This document shows, in pieces, positions 33,201-41,278 of a DNA stretch of 55,471 nt. Within the stretch, counting starts at the first letter, position 1. The number at the start of each line of letters is the position of its first letter. The position numbers and the translations under genes are program-made. The stretch comes from a virus. The stretch is from positions 1-55,471 of IMG/VR virus record IMGVR_UViG_3300045970_000148; one strand, 5' to 3'. The notes beneath the pieces are model-generated. The model saw only the letters and a list, made by a program, of their open reading frames with translations. It made no database searches and was not told the origin of the DNA.

Positions 33201-36200
33201 TTCTTGGGGCTAAAATCACGCTCTACGACAACCTGCTTGATCGTTTTCGGATCTTGTCGCATGGCACTGTAGACGTTGGCAGGCAGGTTTTGCACAGCAG
33301 CGGCAAAGAGCTGTTCAATATCGCCTTCCAGTGGTTTAACAGAATAATCATTCTGGCTGAATTGGCCTCGCTCGGTAACATGAGTACCCAACACCATCTC
33401 AGGATGAGCGGCAAAATACTCGTTGATCTGCTTGGTCTGGTCGCCTATCTGGATATCAGCGGTTTTGCCCCAGGCATGGCCACCCCCTTCGACTCCGCTC
33501 AGGGCAGGTGCTTCACCTTCGGCACGTTTGCGCAAAAAGATAACATCCGTAACAACTTCCGTGCCGCTGTGCTGCTTGAAAGCGGTTTGTGGTAGACGGA
33601 TTGCACCCAGTAGATCGGCACGCTCAGATAGATATGCCCGTGCCTTGTCGTCCAACTTATCCATAGTATAGCGACTGGTAACAAACGCCAGCAAACCACC
33701 GGGACGCACCTTGTCAATGGTCTTGGCAAAGAAGAAGTCATGCAGTGAAAACTTGTTTTTCTTGTAATCAGGGTCAGTCAGGATTGTTGTGGATGAAAAC
33801 GGCGGATTGCCGATTGCCACGTCAAAGAAATTGCCGGGGAACTTCTGCTTGGTGTAGTCACCATGGATAATATTCTGATTCGGATAGAGTTGTTGTGCTA
33901 TGGCAGCAGTAATGCCATCCATCTCAATACCGGTATACTTGGAATTGGCGTAGATACCATCAGGCATGGTGCCCATAAAGTTACCGGTACCGGGGCCAGG
34001 TTCAAACACCTTGCCACCAGCAAAGCCCATACGCTCAAAAGCTTTCCACATGGAGCGGGTAATAGCTTCACTGGTGTAGTGGGCATATTGACTGGAGCGT
34101 GCGGCGGTCTTTAATTCTTCGGGAGTAAGCGCAGTATCAAGGCGGTCAACCAGCGGCTTCCATGCTGCTTCTGCCCATTGTGGAATAATGCGCCCTTGTT
34201 CGGCATAGCCGGGGAATATCTTATTGCGGATTTCGCCAGAGCCCCAACCGACATACTTCATCAATAGAAGTTGTTCGTCAGGCGTGGCCATGCGATTTTC
34301 TTCGCGGAGGGTTTTAATCAGTTCAACAATATCAAGGTTACGGCTGGCACTATCCTTCCAGCTTCCGGTACGCTCTAAGCCGCCATTTGGGATTCGTAAA
34401 TCTCCGGTGGCATCGGATCGGAGAATTCCAGATAATCCGCTCGGGTCACTTCCCAGATCTCGCGTTGCGCTTGTTCCGTCTCCTGCACTTGCTGCATCGA
34501 ATCGTGGATCTTGCTGATTTTCGTTAATGCTTGATGAAACACTGACCGATACGACTCCTCCATCTCCACTGCGTACTCTTCCAGGAACGTCTGCAACGTC
34601 CCCGCTTTTGTCAGATCTTTGTGCATCTGAGGTGCCTGTTCCTTCATCGACAATGCTATCATCTGTTCCAGTTTTTTGCCGCTCGGAATTAACATCAGAC
34701 ACCTCCTCGTTTTCTTCTATTATAGCATAGTTATTGTTTTTTACATCATCCATAAAGCGCATGAGATAGGGTTTAATGGCGTTACCAAACTGCTTGGCAA
34801 TGAACTGAAAGAACTCGGTTAACTGCTTGCCGGATTCTTTGAAGTTATTGTATGCTGCCACAAAGTGAGGTTTGGCTTTGGCGTAGGTATGCTCGTCCAC
34901 GGCACCGGGGAAGTTCTTTAGCGAGCCACCACCAAAGATGTCATAGAGCCCTTTCAATGCTTCACCGGCACCCTTGACGCCAGAATCAGCGGCGGCTTTC
35001 AGAATATCGCTTGCGCCTCGGGTGTCTGTTGCAGGTGTGCCTGTTACCGCGTCTTGTCCGTATGCCCCTGAGACAATCGGGTCGTTACCGGTTCCGTAGA
35101 TTGTATCTACAAGATACTTCTTGCGGGTGTCGGTCAAGTGCCGCCATTTTGTCTTGGCCAAGAGATCAGTCTGGCCGCTCATATCCTGCGTAATCACTCT
35201 TCGGCCAACAAGAGTTAATTCGTTATCCCACCATGCTTCATAGTCTATGGTAGAGTTAATTGCCGGTTTCGCTGATCGTGCTGTCTGCTTGCTCCACAAA
35301 TCAAACAGTCCGGCATAACCGCCGATTTCCTTTATTGCTGATTCAAGATCCTCGGGAGATAATGCATAGTAATCCCACACATAAACTTCCAGATCTTTTT
35401 TGAATACATTATAATATTCATCTGTCCCTTGACCGTTGTTTATGAACTTGGTTGCCATACTCCATGCAGCATCAATAGCCTTACCGCGCTTTTCTTTTTC
35501 ATAAGGGGAATTATCTACAGATTTAACCGGAATGCTTTCAGCGACAACATCTACAACACTCTTCCCGGCCAGTGCAGTATTCAATTTATCCAGAAAATCA
35601 AACGGTGGCGAAAACTTATTCCCCGGTGCCGTGCCGCCGACACTGCGGTGATACCAATCGCCATCCACTTTGGTATAGATATAAGGATTGTTGTCAACCT
35701 GAACTTCGTTATCCGCCAGCTCGACCTTTTCAGGTGCAACCGCTTCGCCCTGCAAGCCTTCCACAAACTTCCGTCGTGCAGGAGTATCAGTCACATACCA
35801 AACACGCTTACGCATTGCCCACCGGAAACCTTCCGCCTTGATCTTGCTGATAACAGCATCAGACGGTTTTCCTTCAAAGCGCAATTCAATACCATTCTGC
35901 GCACTGTTGAATGAAACCTTCATCCCGGCAACCGGCTCTACCTTCGGCTTGGCCGCTTCAACCTTCTGCCGGTACTTATCCGCCTCATCTGGGTACTTTT
36001 CTGCCCAAGTATCAAACGCCGCCTGTTGTTCATCAGCAGTCTTGTCAAAAGCAGTTGCCGACTTTTCGTGACTGGCAATATTCTCTTTCTTCTTGGCACG
36101 TTCAGCTGCATTGCGTGAACTCTGTGCCTGTTTGCGGGAATACGCTACATTTCGCAGTAGTGCGTCTGGTTCGACCGCTACTTTATTATAAACCGGGGCA

Positions 36201-39200
36201 GGAACAACTGCCGGAGCGGGATCTGTTTCATGGTTCATGTGATCGAAAGAAGCATACCCTTTGACACCGTTATCCCACACAACATCATACGAATGAGAAT
36301 GACGCTGTGAAGCTTCGGATGAAGCGGACCCGTATGTAATCATGCGGCTGATAAATGTTTCAGCACGGGAAACTTCACCATGCTTACCGTCACTATCCTG
36401 AACACGATCCCCCTCTTTAAAGTAGGGTGCCGTCTGGTCATCTCTTTCCGGTTTTGTTGGATGGGAATCAATAGGAGGTGGTGTACTTTTCCGCTCTTCC
36501 TGCTTTGCCTTATGCTTCTGTAATGCTTTTTGAATGCGCGGTTTGTTCTCTGGCTTGGCCTTGGCTATAACCTGCTTCAAATACGCTTCGTGCTTCTTGG
36601 CTTTTGATAGCGAACGTGCCGGTTTTTCAGCAGCCGTTACATCATCAAACATCGCCGCCATTTCCTCAAGCGACAGGCTGTTAATTTCATCTTCAATGGT
36701 TTTGGTGGCAGTAGGTAGTTCCTCGGCCTTGATACGGGCCTTGCGTGGAGCATTGGTCTTTTTCGGTTTCTCCGCCTTGGCACCATCGACTAAACCAGCA
36801 GCATAGGCTTCATTGGCGGTTTCAGTATGTTGAGTCTGATCCAGCATAGGTTGACCGTGATCCTGCCATCCAGCATGGTAATTGGCGTAAAACATTTTAT
36901 CAAAGTCGTTGCGGTCCCAACTTGGGGCATCCCAGAGATCATACTTATTCAGCATTGCTTCATAAGCTTTTTGGCCAGCTTTGCCGCGTGGATGTTCTTT
37001 CTTGCCAGGCAGCGGGAGCCGTTCTACTGTTTTAACTGCGCCTGCCGTACCTTCGCTTGCAACATCACCTTTACTGACTGGAGAAACGCTTTCCGCTTCG
37101 CTGGTGGCATCTTCTTGCACTTGTCCTTGATCTTCTGTGCTGTTTCCTTGACTGAATTCTGTTGCATCCAGAACCTCCTTAAGATCGTTTTCAACCTCCT
37201 GCCAATCGGCGGCGGTCAGGGTTTCATTATCCAGTCCATCAAGATACTCATCCAGAATATCGCCAGCATCAGCCAGTTCTTGTACCTGTTCATCAAGCCA
37301 CTGGTTACGGCTGAACTCGTCGTACTCTTCATCGGTCATGGCGTTAATCATTTCCGAATAGCGAATCTCCGCTTCGCGGTATGCGTCGGTACCCGCTTCG
37401 GTCGAATGCGTCGAGCGGTGTACGGTACCGCGTTGTGCACTATCCAGCTTATCAAGCAGAGTGTTGATATCAGCAGACTCATCAAGATAGCCCTGTTCAA
37501 CCAATGCTTCTCGCATCCTGTCCAGCGGTATACCCTTGGAACTGATAACATGCAGAATCCCGGCCTTAGCTTCTTTTGTGGCCAGGCTATTCAGTGTGTG
37601 TGCCAGATCCTTGCCGGTACCGGTCTGCTTGTCGATCTCTGTACGACTGATACCGCCCAACTTGGCAATAGCTACAGCAATGCTGTCTTTGGAAGTATCC
37701 AGTTGACGGCGGGTGTTGGCCGGTTTTACTGGTGGCGGTGTTTTGCCGGTCTTGTTTTCGGGAGGAAGTCCACCAAGAAACTTGTCCAGCTCCTTTATAT
37801 ACTTACTGGTATCGTATTTCTCGCCTTGCGGGTTTGTGGCCTTTTCAATATTTGACCTTACTTCGCTTGCAGCTGCCAACAGTGCTTCACGCTCGGTGCC
37901 GTAACCTTTGTTATGGCCGCTCGGAGTCAGGGGCGGGTGTGGCCCACCGTGTCCTGAGTAAGCAGTATTGTAACCGGCGTTAGCGTAATACTCGCCGTCA
38001 GCAGCTTTACCTATCTTGAAATCAAAAAACGGTACAGCTTGAGGACGCTTCGGATCTGGTACGGTATAGCGCGTCTGTTCTGCCACCTGTTCTTCCATTT
38101 TCGGTGTTGTGTTTACTGCTTTACCAGATTCGGCGGCCTGGATCTCTGCATTGATCTCACTCAATCGCTGAGTGACTTCCGCTGGATACACCAAACCGCC
38201 GGTAATACCCTTGCCGCTGTTTTTTGTAAGCAGTTGTTCTTTCTCCTGCTTCAATGCGGTAACACGGTCTGTTACAGCCTGGCTCCGCACGCTGGACACT
38301 TCTTCTTGCGGCCCATTGTTTTTTTGCTGCACGCTGGACAAATCATTGCTTACACCTCCGGGTTGGATATTATCACTTCCGACTCCTGCCACTTGGCTTT
38401 GCACAGGGGGCACTGCCACTCGCTGCCCGTCCATTTCACTCGGCCCTTGGTTTGGCACTTCGGGCAATATACTTGTAATGCCATTGACCTTCTCCTGTGA
38501 CTTACGGAATTCAGAGACAATTCTTGATGCGTATGAAGCGGCACGCTCTCCGTGCAGTTGCATCAAATGGCCGTCTGATTGCTGGTTCTTCCATGCCATA
38601 GCCTTTTCAAGCTCACTTGGAGCTGATGGCAGAGAGGCGGCTTCCGGCTGTATCTCTGGGGCATTGGCAAAAGGTTGAGCTGCAAACGATGAATACATAT
38701 CCGCTGATATCGGTGGCAGATCAGGAAGAATGGAATTGACGGCGCGGGTCATTGCTCCTGCCGGTGGAGTTGCAGCTATACCAAGATCACGTCCCGAATC
38801 CACGGGCCAGCTTTCGGGTATAGAATCGGCGCCAACACCTGATGAATCTTGCAGTATGTTACCAGTGCGTACATTTGCTCCTGTGACAATTTCGGTAGCG
38901 GGTTGGTTTTGCTGATTGACGGCATTGGCTTCCTCCGTTGGTATTTGTGGCTGTTGGCCACGCTGCTCTAAATAATCACCGGCATGACTCAATACCTGCC
39001 CGCCACCACCCATTGCGGCACCGGCCAATCCGCCCAATGCTGCTGATTCGGCAACACGCTCGTCCCACGGCTTGCCAAGCGCAAGGTTCTGCATGACCTG
39101 TTCTTGTGCTGATTGAGGCAACTCTTCAAAGATGCCCTCCGACAACATCCCGCCAGTAATACCCTTGACCATGCCGACTTTACTTTGACCGGCCAGCTTA

Positions 39201-39889
39201 CCGCCAGCAATCATAGTATCGACATCGGCAATGCCCATCTTGCGGGCAAGACCACCGCCAGCAAGCCCAAAGGCGGCAGTACCAACACCGGACGCTGCAG
39301 CAAGTGCCGCCTGTTTCGGTGTAAGCAAACCTGTTGGTGTCTCTTGCCGGATCTGTTCAGCGGCAGAACCCGCACCAAAAACACCTTCGCCAGCTGCACC
39401 GGCAACAATAGGAGCGAATTCACCAGCTGCGGCCAGTGCCGCTTTTGGCGCTACTTTCATGATCCCACGAGCAACACCGCCAGCTCCTATCATGCCGGGA
39501 GCAGATTCAAGCACGGAATGAGCTATAGTTGATGGCCGTTGTACCGCTGCGGCAATGGTGGGAAAGAAACCTTCGGTATTAGCGACTTCACGATTCAACT
39601 GCTGTTGCTCAGGAGTGTAGAGCGTATCAATGATTGATTTTGCTTCTTTGGGTTTAAAGCCTGCTTTTTCTGCCAACTTTCCGGCATAACCGCCCGTTGC
39701 GATATCAGCAATACCAACTACTGCTTCCGGTACGGCTATGGCACCTTTTAACAGAGATAGTGCAGGATCAGCGACAACCCTGCGAAGGCGGCTTGGTGTG
39801 GGTGTTTCCACTTCACCATCGAGCTTACCGGTGAATGGAATTAAGGAGGGTGCAGCGTCGAGCGTTCCGTTAAACGGTTTCAGTTCCAT
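24266..39889 (-). CDS. Giant polyvalent virion protein (methylase, helicase, peptidase, ART)
   Basis: 5,207 residues from ATG 39889; an earlier in-frame ATG overlaps the upstream gene. Parts seen: hydrophobic Gly/Ala-rich region (about 30-320) that could form an ejection channel; polar linkers; DarB-like N6-adenine methylase (EPGPGTGNF about 1963, NPPF about 2025); SNF2-type helicase (AHAVGAGKT about 2670, DEAH about 2835, RIIRQGNQN about 3190); zincin-like HELAHAGQ (about 3823); ADP-ribosyltransferase-like part (WHGSPHDHNGF ... GYGLYFAG, about 3958-4170); helical C-terminus with PLGKTAYLFQ (about 4913) of the PLxRFG kind. Polyvalent proteins enter with the DNA and protect it from restriction and other defences. 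Confidence 0.9.
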   Translation of the reverse strand: MELKPFNGTLDAAPSLIPFTGKLDGEVETPTPSRLRRVVADPALSLLKGAIAVPEAVVGIADIATGGYAGKLAEKAGFKPKEAKSIIDTLYTPEQQQLNREVANTEGFFPTIAAAVQRPSTIAHSVLESAPGMIGAGGVARGIMKVAPKAALAAAGEFAPIVAGAAGEGVFGAGSAAEQIRQETPTGLLTPKQAALAAASGVGTAAFGLAGGGLARKMGIADVDTMIAGGKLAGQSKVGMVKGITGGMLSEGIFEELPQSAQEQVMQNLALGKPWDERVAESAALGGLAGAAMGGGGQVLSHAGDYLEQRGQQPQIPTEEANAVNQQNQPATEIVTGANVRTGNILQDSSGVGADSIPESWPVDSGRDLGIAATPPAGAMTRAVNSILPDLPPISADMYSSFAAQPFANAPEIQPEAASLPSAPSELEKAMAWKNQQSDGHLMQLHGERAASYASRIVSEFRKSQEKVNGITSILPEVPNQGPSEMDGQRVAVPPVQSQVAGVGSDNIQPGGVSNDLSSVQQKNNGPQEEVSSVRSQAVTDRVTALKQEKEQLLTKNSGKGITGGLVYPAEVTQRLSEINAEIQAAESGKAVNTTPKMEEQVAEQTRYTVPDPKRPQAVPFFDFKIGKAADGEYYANAGYNTAYSGHGGPHPPLTPSGHNKGYGTEREALLAAASEVRSNIEKATNPQGEKYDTSKYIKELDKFLGGLPPENKTGKTPPPVKPANTRRQLDTSKDSIAVAIAKLGGISRTEIDKQTGTGKDLAHTLNSLATKEAKAGILHVISSKGIPLDRMREALVEQGYLDESADINTLLDKLDSAQRGTVHRSTHSTEAGTDAYREAEIRYSEMINAMTDEEYDEFSRNQWLDEQVQELADAGDILDEYLDGLDNETLTAADWQEVENDLKEVLDATEFSQGNSTEDQGQVQEDATSEAESVSPVSKGDVASEGTAGAVKTVERLPLPGKKEHPRGKAGQKAYEAMLNKYDLWDAPSWDRNDFDKMFYANYHAGWQDHGQPMLDQTQHTETANEAYAAGLVDGAKAEKPKKTNAPRKARIKAEELPTATKTIEDEINSLSLEEMAAMFDDVTAAEKPARSLSKAKKHEAYLKQVIAKAKPENKPRIQKALQKHKAKQEERKSTPPPIDSHPTKPERDDQTAPYFKEGDRVQDSDGKHGEVSRAETFISRMITYGSASSEASQRHSHSYDVVWDNGVKGYASFDHMNHETDPAPAVVPAPVYNKVAVEPDALLRNVAYSRKQAQSSRNAAERAKKKENIASHEKSATAFDKTADEQQAAFDTWAEKYPDEADKYRQKVEAAKPKVEPVAGMKVSFNSAQNGIELRFEGKPSDAVISKIKAEGFRWAMRKRVWYVTDTPARRKFVEGLQGEAVAPEKVELADNEVQVDNNPYIYTKVDGDWYHRSVGGTAPGNKFSPPFDFLDKLNTALAGKSVVDVVAESIPVKSVDNSPYEKEKRGKAIDAAWSMATKFINNGQGTDEYYNVFKKDLEVYVWDYYALSPEDLESAIKEIGGYAGLFDLWSKQTARSAKPAINSTIDYEAWWDNELTLVGRRVITQDMSGQTDLLAKTKWRHLTDTRKKYLVDTIYGTGNDPIVSGAYGQDAVTGTPATDTRGASDILKAAADSGVKGAGEALKGLYDIFGGGSLKNFPGAVDEHTYAKAKPHFVAAYNNFKESGKQLTEFFQFIAKQFGNAIKPYLMRFMDDVKNNNYAIIEENEEVSDVNSERQKTGTDDSIVDEGTGTSDAQRSDKSGDVADVPGRVRSGDGGVVSVSVSSSINENQQDPRFDAASAGDGTSATRDLGSDPSGLSGILRSDATGDLRIPNGGLERTGSWKDSASRNLDIVELIKTLREENRMATPDEQLLLMKYVGWGSGEIRNKIFPGYAEQGRIIPQWAEAAWKPLVDRLDTALTPEELKTAARSSQYAHYTSEAITRSMWKAFERMGFAGGKVFEPGPGTGNFMGTMPDGIYANSKYTGIEMDGITAAIAQQLYPNQNIIHGDYTKQKFPGNFFDVAIGNPPFSSTTILTDPDYKKNKFSLHDFFFAKTIDKVRPGGLLAFVTSRYTMDKLDDKARAYLSERADLLGAIRLPQTAFKQHSGTEVVTDVIFLRKRAEGEAPALSGVEGGGHAWGKTADIQIGDQTKQINEYFAAHPEMVLGTHVTERGQFSQNDYSVKPLEGDIEQLFAAAVQNLPANVYSAMRQDPKTIKQVVVERDFSPKNKKEGGVYLSDKSGIMRVENGSGVSLSSMVKLSAKEQVWLTDYIPLRDLMKQARFDQFNDAGWEKSLKELNKAYDAFVKKHGNIKDFTLKVKTELDEDGNEQKVESRNYKWEKTANIDVEGSLVLALEQINDDGDISKASFLTGRTVMKPVRSTNPQSMGDALALSLDEIGMLDLDHIAGLMKMSRTEAIEALGDMIYETPSGEHLLADEYLSGDVVTKLAEAEQAARSDEKFRANVKALTEVQPKPLTPGQITAGLGMAWMPTDIVGEFAQEVLNLNIKVERHAATNTWKVTMGNAPAKGYGRRASSKKQGVQSLRSSTAEWGTADRGANEILDAVLNQRPLRITVRDLDGKVSADPAATARVNEIADNMRTEFRSWIWTDAERAGEMLDLYNKKYNNLAPRRFDGSHLTLPGIATKYKLHPHQKRAIWRMIQTGNTYLAHAVGAGKTLEMIAAGMEMKRLGLINKPLYVVPNDQLSQWSAEFMDAYPLASIMVADELNFDLKNRKRFMAQAAMNAPDAIIITQSALGKLRMKPESVAPVKEKMLNAMREALTEAQDDDAPRHLISKMEKMIENAEQRFDSIVEDGKGDNIITYEELGVDFLFVDEAHKFRKLDFTTVQQVKGIDPVGSRTALDLFLKTNWMEHQKPGRSHVFASGTPVTNTMGELYNVMRFFMEEEMERDDIGHFDAWAAMFGQTAMDYELNAAGKYEPVSRFAKFNNLPELMKRVRTFMDVLTSSHLGAYVVRPDIKGGKPNMIIATPSDELKAYQTNVLQPRMQRARDWKPTPDQPGNPDPIINIITDGRLSSIDMRLVGSTKNDPDSKLNRVIDEIIRVYKDTKDNKYNGVDGKPSAIKGGTQVVFYNHGFGANVAKSRGFDARAWINQRLKAAGIPAGEVAWFDEYDTSAKQLSVMKDMREGRKKIIIGHANSLGVGKNLQTRLYALHYIDPPWYPSAVEQAHGRIIRQGNQNTEIEANWYSTKGSYDSTMWQMVGRKGRFIEQAFMGDDNLRTMEDVSEVSQYEMARALSSGDERVIKLVGLQADIERYSRLKEAHFQQQSQMRGDKNTAEWNISYEQKSIAKLKEAVKAVGGYVSGSSFKGVVEKRTIDKAGEFGEAVVAAYNQAVLDLQNQFPDNSYKGVWTDSQQYGSINGMPLVASVAMSAVTTQYSNIIQITDNVPSEIDTNMMMYPQGTDGAGLARRIFNRLNDVSDSLRRTESNLAEDETKLKQLIKRIGAPFEHEAAFNEKIAELSQLQAELTADEVKPGEGPANFALGDMHTDYPYAGRESIEPIKKVDHKTLIPQYIAQVSGLMKDSDHTVKSISGKHGYTEMQVFDKAGKHVLTAKRTFYNDWVSLGEILGKIKLTNGEYSSDGAASKFYDAEAKFLNDHAYTVKSLLVHDASVHLFNKNYMPKNRKIKFGDYVTLYLPESRNVIIYSNSDKAVMDSLHTEAATRIKESDNEIPEYTDEQSEAIVNANNNAVTVKYDSGAARSNASGNQALYAWGDSGLREKDRNKSSLNVPEVQTFVDSLPIAKRVKVWQSPDDLKAADSTAYNQIELAQVNPAHVQAMEYGGTIHVITDNIPNMDRVKALVIGHELAHAGQTKKVVDLAVDWFKRTVNGKTEAAKEAHLMLERIAYRYGYDLTDEKQYRRAVQEATAAIAEQAVNADWKPSGLMQRLFMYIKHWLRQQGLISHVSDSELSLAVAEMLRIGEKRLSVGLGGDEAMFAAAWHGSPHDHNGFSTAHIGTGEGAQAYGYGLYFAGSRDVAEWYKETLARRNKNWQKIAKDSADRAEADYARFKKEFPELAQEFEWNIHEHAPRSIDDRETAIEFSNLVYANSVGKDYRYAEEGFQNKIKDTGFERSPEPAEEEAKGKLYQVELDPKEDEYLLWDMPLNEQSETVKESIQRAFDDIVNNETDYHKASRLSRDYADYAQSNNVNGQQAYNLISKSIAADDSEQNRQRAASEYLHSLGVRGIKYLDGSSRGKGEGNYNYVIFNDADVEITAKFSLQDQAISQHAAKINAPAKVTDMVKSLIELAGQSIPERLKANIGKILSNPWFGSEGKPIRRHVVNLNLERSQNRNGIISDLFQASEGYTGVEGLDNILKKASKEELKQFNDLIKHGDENGVATYFTRDELYRGKTKFGKVGKTVVEAYRAFHEVMNAANRVRFQQLDELSMLPYKDQEWFADLVELLNKNMERAAHLDAKEASEVHRLIRSLKRNLTDDELASGENPAKIKASPAVIAAYRDFWKQVDQTEKKHQGNMLSAFRDILGYRGELDKLKSEWGNLRGYAPRNRKDGDWHVSVYTTNEEGERVKVYMKPTLTETGAKGLVREVQADLKKHLKGNFEAGTKYEVEYERNNATPSELLAWKGSEVAVEALLNQAFDRAGVTGKMSVEQWQSLKHEVFQEIAKEIMAQGFGRHGISRETTLIEGYDDADYQTVLKEYISGMSGWLSKMRFAIETTSAAKDISKANPSDKVWVNDYVQDAMKNSTYLDELAATARSVGAVYYLGFKVSSALLNAFQNYTVGQAELSLIMKKAGHKGSAIAALATAQKDVLKDSVDRKRGGVGTLTKEEYDVLFRAVREGTAQAQAIRQISGTQEMGFGTKWKWFVEKSMTPFQLVEQKLNREPAILAAYRIFKKSAAGTIDEAAYKKAEEFVNNTHYVMGKENLPEMVRKLGPLGKTAYLFQGYVHNYMHWMFNRAKDGEFATIARSLGAIAALGGVFALPGADDMDNWIMKWFGVSYKMKFKKFVKDAAGNSTPGQIIQNFVNHGVTSVVGVDMSRALAVNIPFISDPEKTFGERIGGAWGGLLKKPGMALNALQKGDGLRAIENIVPEFLANPMRAARQYNQGATTLGGKPVFDETGRQVKYSGTDVAKKMLGFNPLEISDRTNLKSDERDLNAYWKSERDDALAGIRRAKNSEDMKAAVRGVVKYNTELRKSQAFGLVPIIKAESIQKSRTFKPQKKTMAWERNQIE
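33484..33504. repeat. REP-like palindrome inside giant gene
   Basis: CCCTTCGACTCCGCTCAGGG, a known bacterial small palindromic repeat type, lies in frame and adds the peptide ALSGVEGG between the methylase and the next region (about residue 2131). It looks like a transferred host repeat tolerated in a linker. Confidence 0.7.
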
Positions 39890-39890
39890 A

Positions 39891-41198
39891 TCATTTCCCC
39901 GTAAATCTATTACCGCTGGCATCCTGATAAACATCCTTACCGCCTGACGTACCAACATAGGTCATGCCAGAAGGCGCTTTATATGAAACGAATTTACCGG
40001 CTACAGCGGGTTTCTCGGGAGTGCCGAAACCAAGTATCCCGGTCGATGCTTGTGCTGGTGTCCCCGGCATAAACTGTTTCCCTGTGAGAATGTCCTGAGT
40101 GTCTTGCGCAATGCGCCCCGCATGATCCTTGGCTTCCGCCTCTGGCTTGCCCGCCGTAATAGCCGCGTCATAGGCTTTCGTGTACGCCTCTGATGTAATT
40201 TTTTTCTGGTTCTGTATGATTTCGTCCATCTTGGCGGCATGATTTGCTGCGGCCTGCTCTTCTTTGCTCTGAATACCAGCGGTGGTTTTTGTGTAGTTCT
40301 TTTCGTGTGCTTTATTCAGATCTATTTGAGACTTTTGCAGATCTACTTTCATGGCATTTAACGGCGTTGTTATATCTTCTGATAATGTCTTGCCCAATGT
40401 TGACGCGAGTATGTTCTGATTGGCAGTTTCGGCACTGGCATCAATCTGATATTTATGTATCGGGAGGTTTAGCGCCGTTGGTATCGCAGAGCCCGCCACA
40501 TTAATAATAGAATTTGTGCGTGCGTTTTGTTGATTTGCTTCGCGGCGAGACTGAGCCTCATCCATCATTTGATCCCTGCTATCACCGAAAAACTTACTGG
40601 GTGTGCGGTTTGCTTTAGCAACGGGCATAGCGGAAAGCTGTTTTATATAATCGTTTAAACCTAACCCTTCTTGTAATTGTGGCCGCTGCGGGTTTTGCAG
40701 CTTATCCATGCTTGCGCGGTTAAACTCCTGGATTCGGAGAGGATCGTTATAAACAGCGGCGTTGTCGCTTGATCCACCGCTATTTTTGGCAATGCCTTTT
40801 TGAAGGTCGGGCATATCGATTTTAGGAAGTGCCGTATTTAGCGGAGTAGTATTACTGATATCTGAAATAGGCTTTAGCTCATTTGCTTCGGCGGGCAATT
40901 CGGGTGCCATAGGTACGACGGCATTCTTTTTTTGAGGAACACTGATAGTTGGTTTACCGGCCTTGCCATTGGCATAGTCAGACAATTCACCAGCTACCTG
41001 TTGAGTCCTACCGTTGACCATCGCCATTGGATCACCAGTATCGCTGAACATGGCACGGCCAGTCTCAAGAATCTTCCCGCCCAAAGAAGCAGCTGCCGGA
41101 ACAAGCCCCAGAGACACAACGCTTGATATCGGTGCCTGTTTCGCTACACCTGAAAAGGTCGTTTCATACTTCGGTTTATAAGCACCAAGGAGCGCCAT
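39891..41198 (-). CDS. Putative ejection/tail protein (435 aa)
   Basis: ATG preceded by GGAGGTG. N-terminal Ala/Gly-rich stretch with a possible membrane helix (about 25-45), long Gln/Asn/Lys-rich helices (about 190-340), and a small beta C-terminus (SGMTYVGTSGGKDVYQ). Directly in front of the giant protein gene (1 bp gap), so probably a partner in the ejected complex. No family assigned. Palindrome copy 3 lies 17 bp upstream. Confidence 0.6.
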   Translation of the reverse strand: MALLGAYKPKYETTFSGVAKQAPISSVVSLGLVPAAASLGGKILETGRAMFSDTGDPMAMVNGRTQQVAGELSDYANGKAGKPTISVPQKKNAVVPMAPELPAEANELKPISDISNTTPLNTALPKIDMPDLQKGIAKNSGGSSDNAAVYNDPLRIQEFNRASMDKLQNPQRPQLQEGLGLNDYIKQLSAMPVAKANRTPSKFFGDSRDQMMDEAQSRREANQQNARTNSIINVAGSAIPTALNLPIHKYQIDASAETANQNILASTLGKTLSEDITTPLNAMKVDLQKSQIDLNKAHEKNYTKTTAGIQSKEEQAAANHAAKMDEIIQNQKKITSEAYTKAYDAAITAGKPEAEAKDHAGRIAQDTQDILTGKQFMPGTPAQASTGILGFGTPEKPAVAGKFVSYKAPSGMTYVGTSGGKDVYQDASGNRFTGK

Positions 41199-41214
41199 CT
41201 TACACCTCCATTGT

Positions 41215-41236
41215 ATCCGCCATAACTACGGCGGAA
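41215..41236. promoter_or_regulatory. 22-bp palindrome, copy 3 (front of ejection operon)
   Basis: Arms ATCCGCC / GGCGGAA; TATAGT lies just upstream on the minus strand. Drives or controls the two-gene unit that includes the 5,207-residue protein. Confidence 0.65.
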
Positions 41237-41278
41237 ACTATACGTAAAAAAATATAAAGTATCGACAATTATTGTGCG

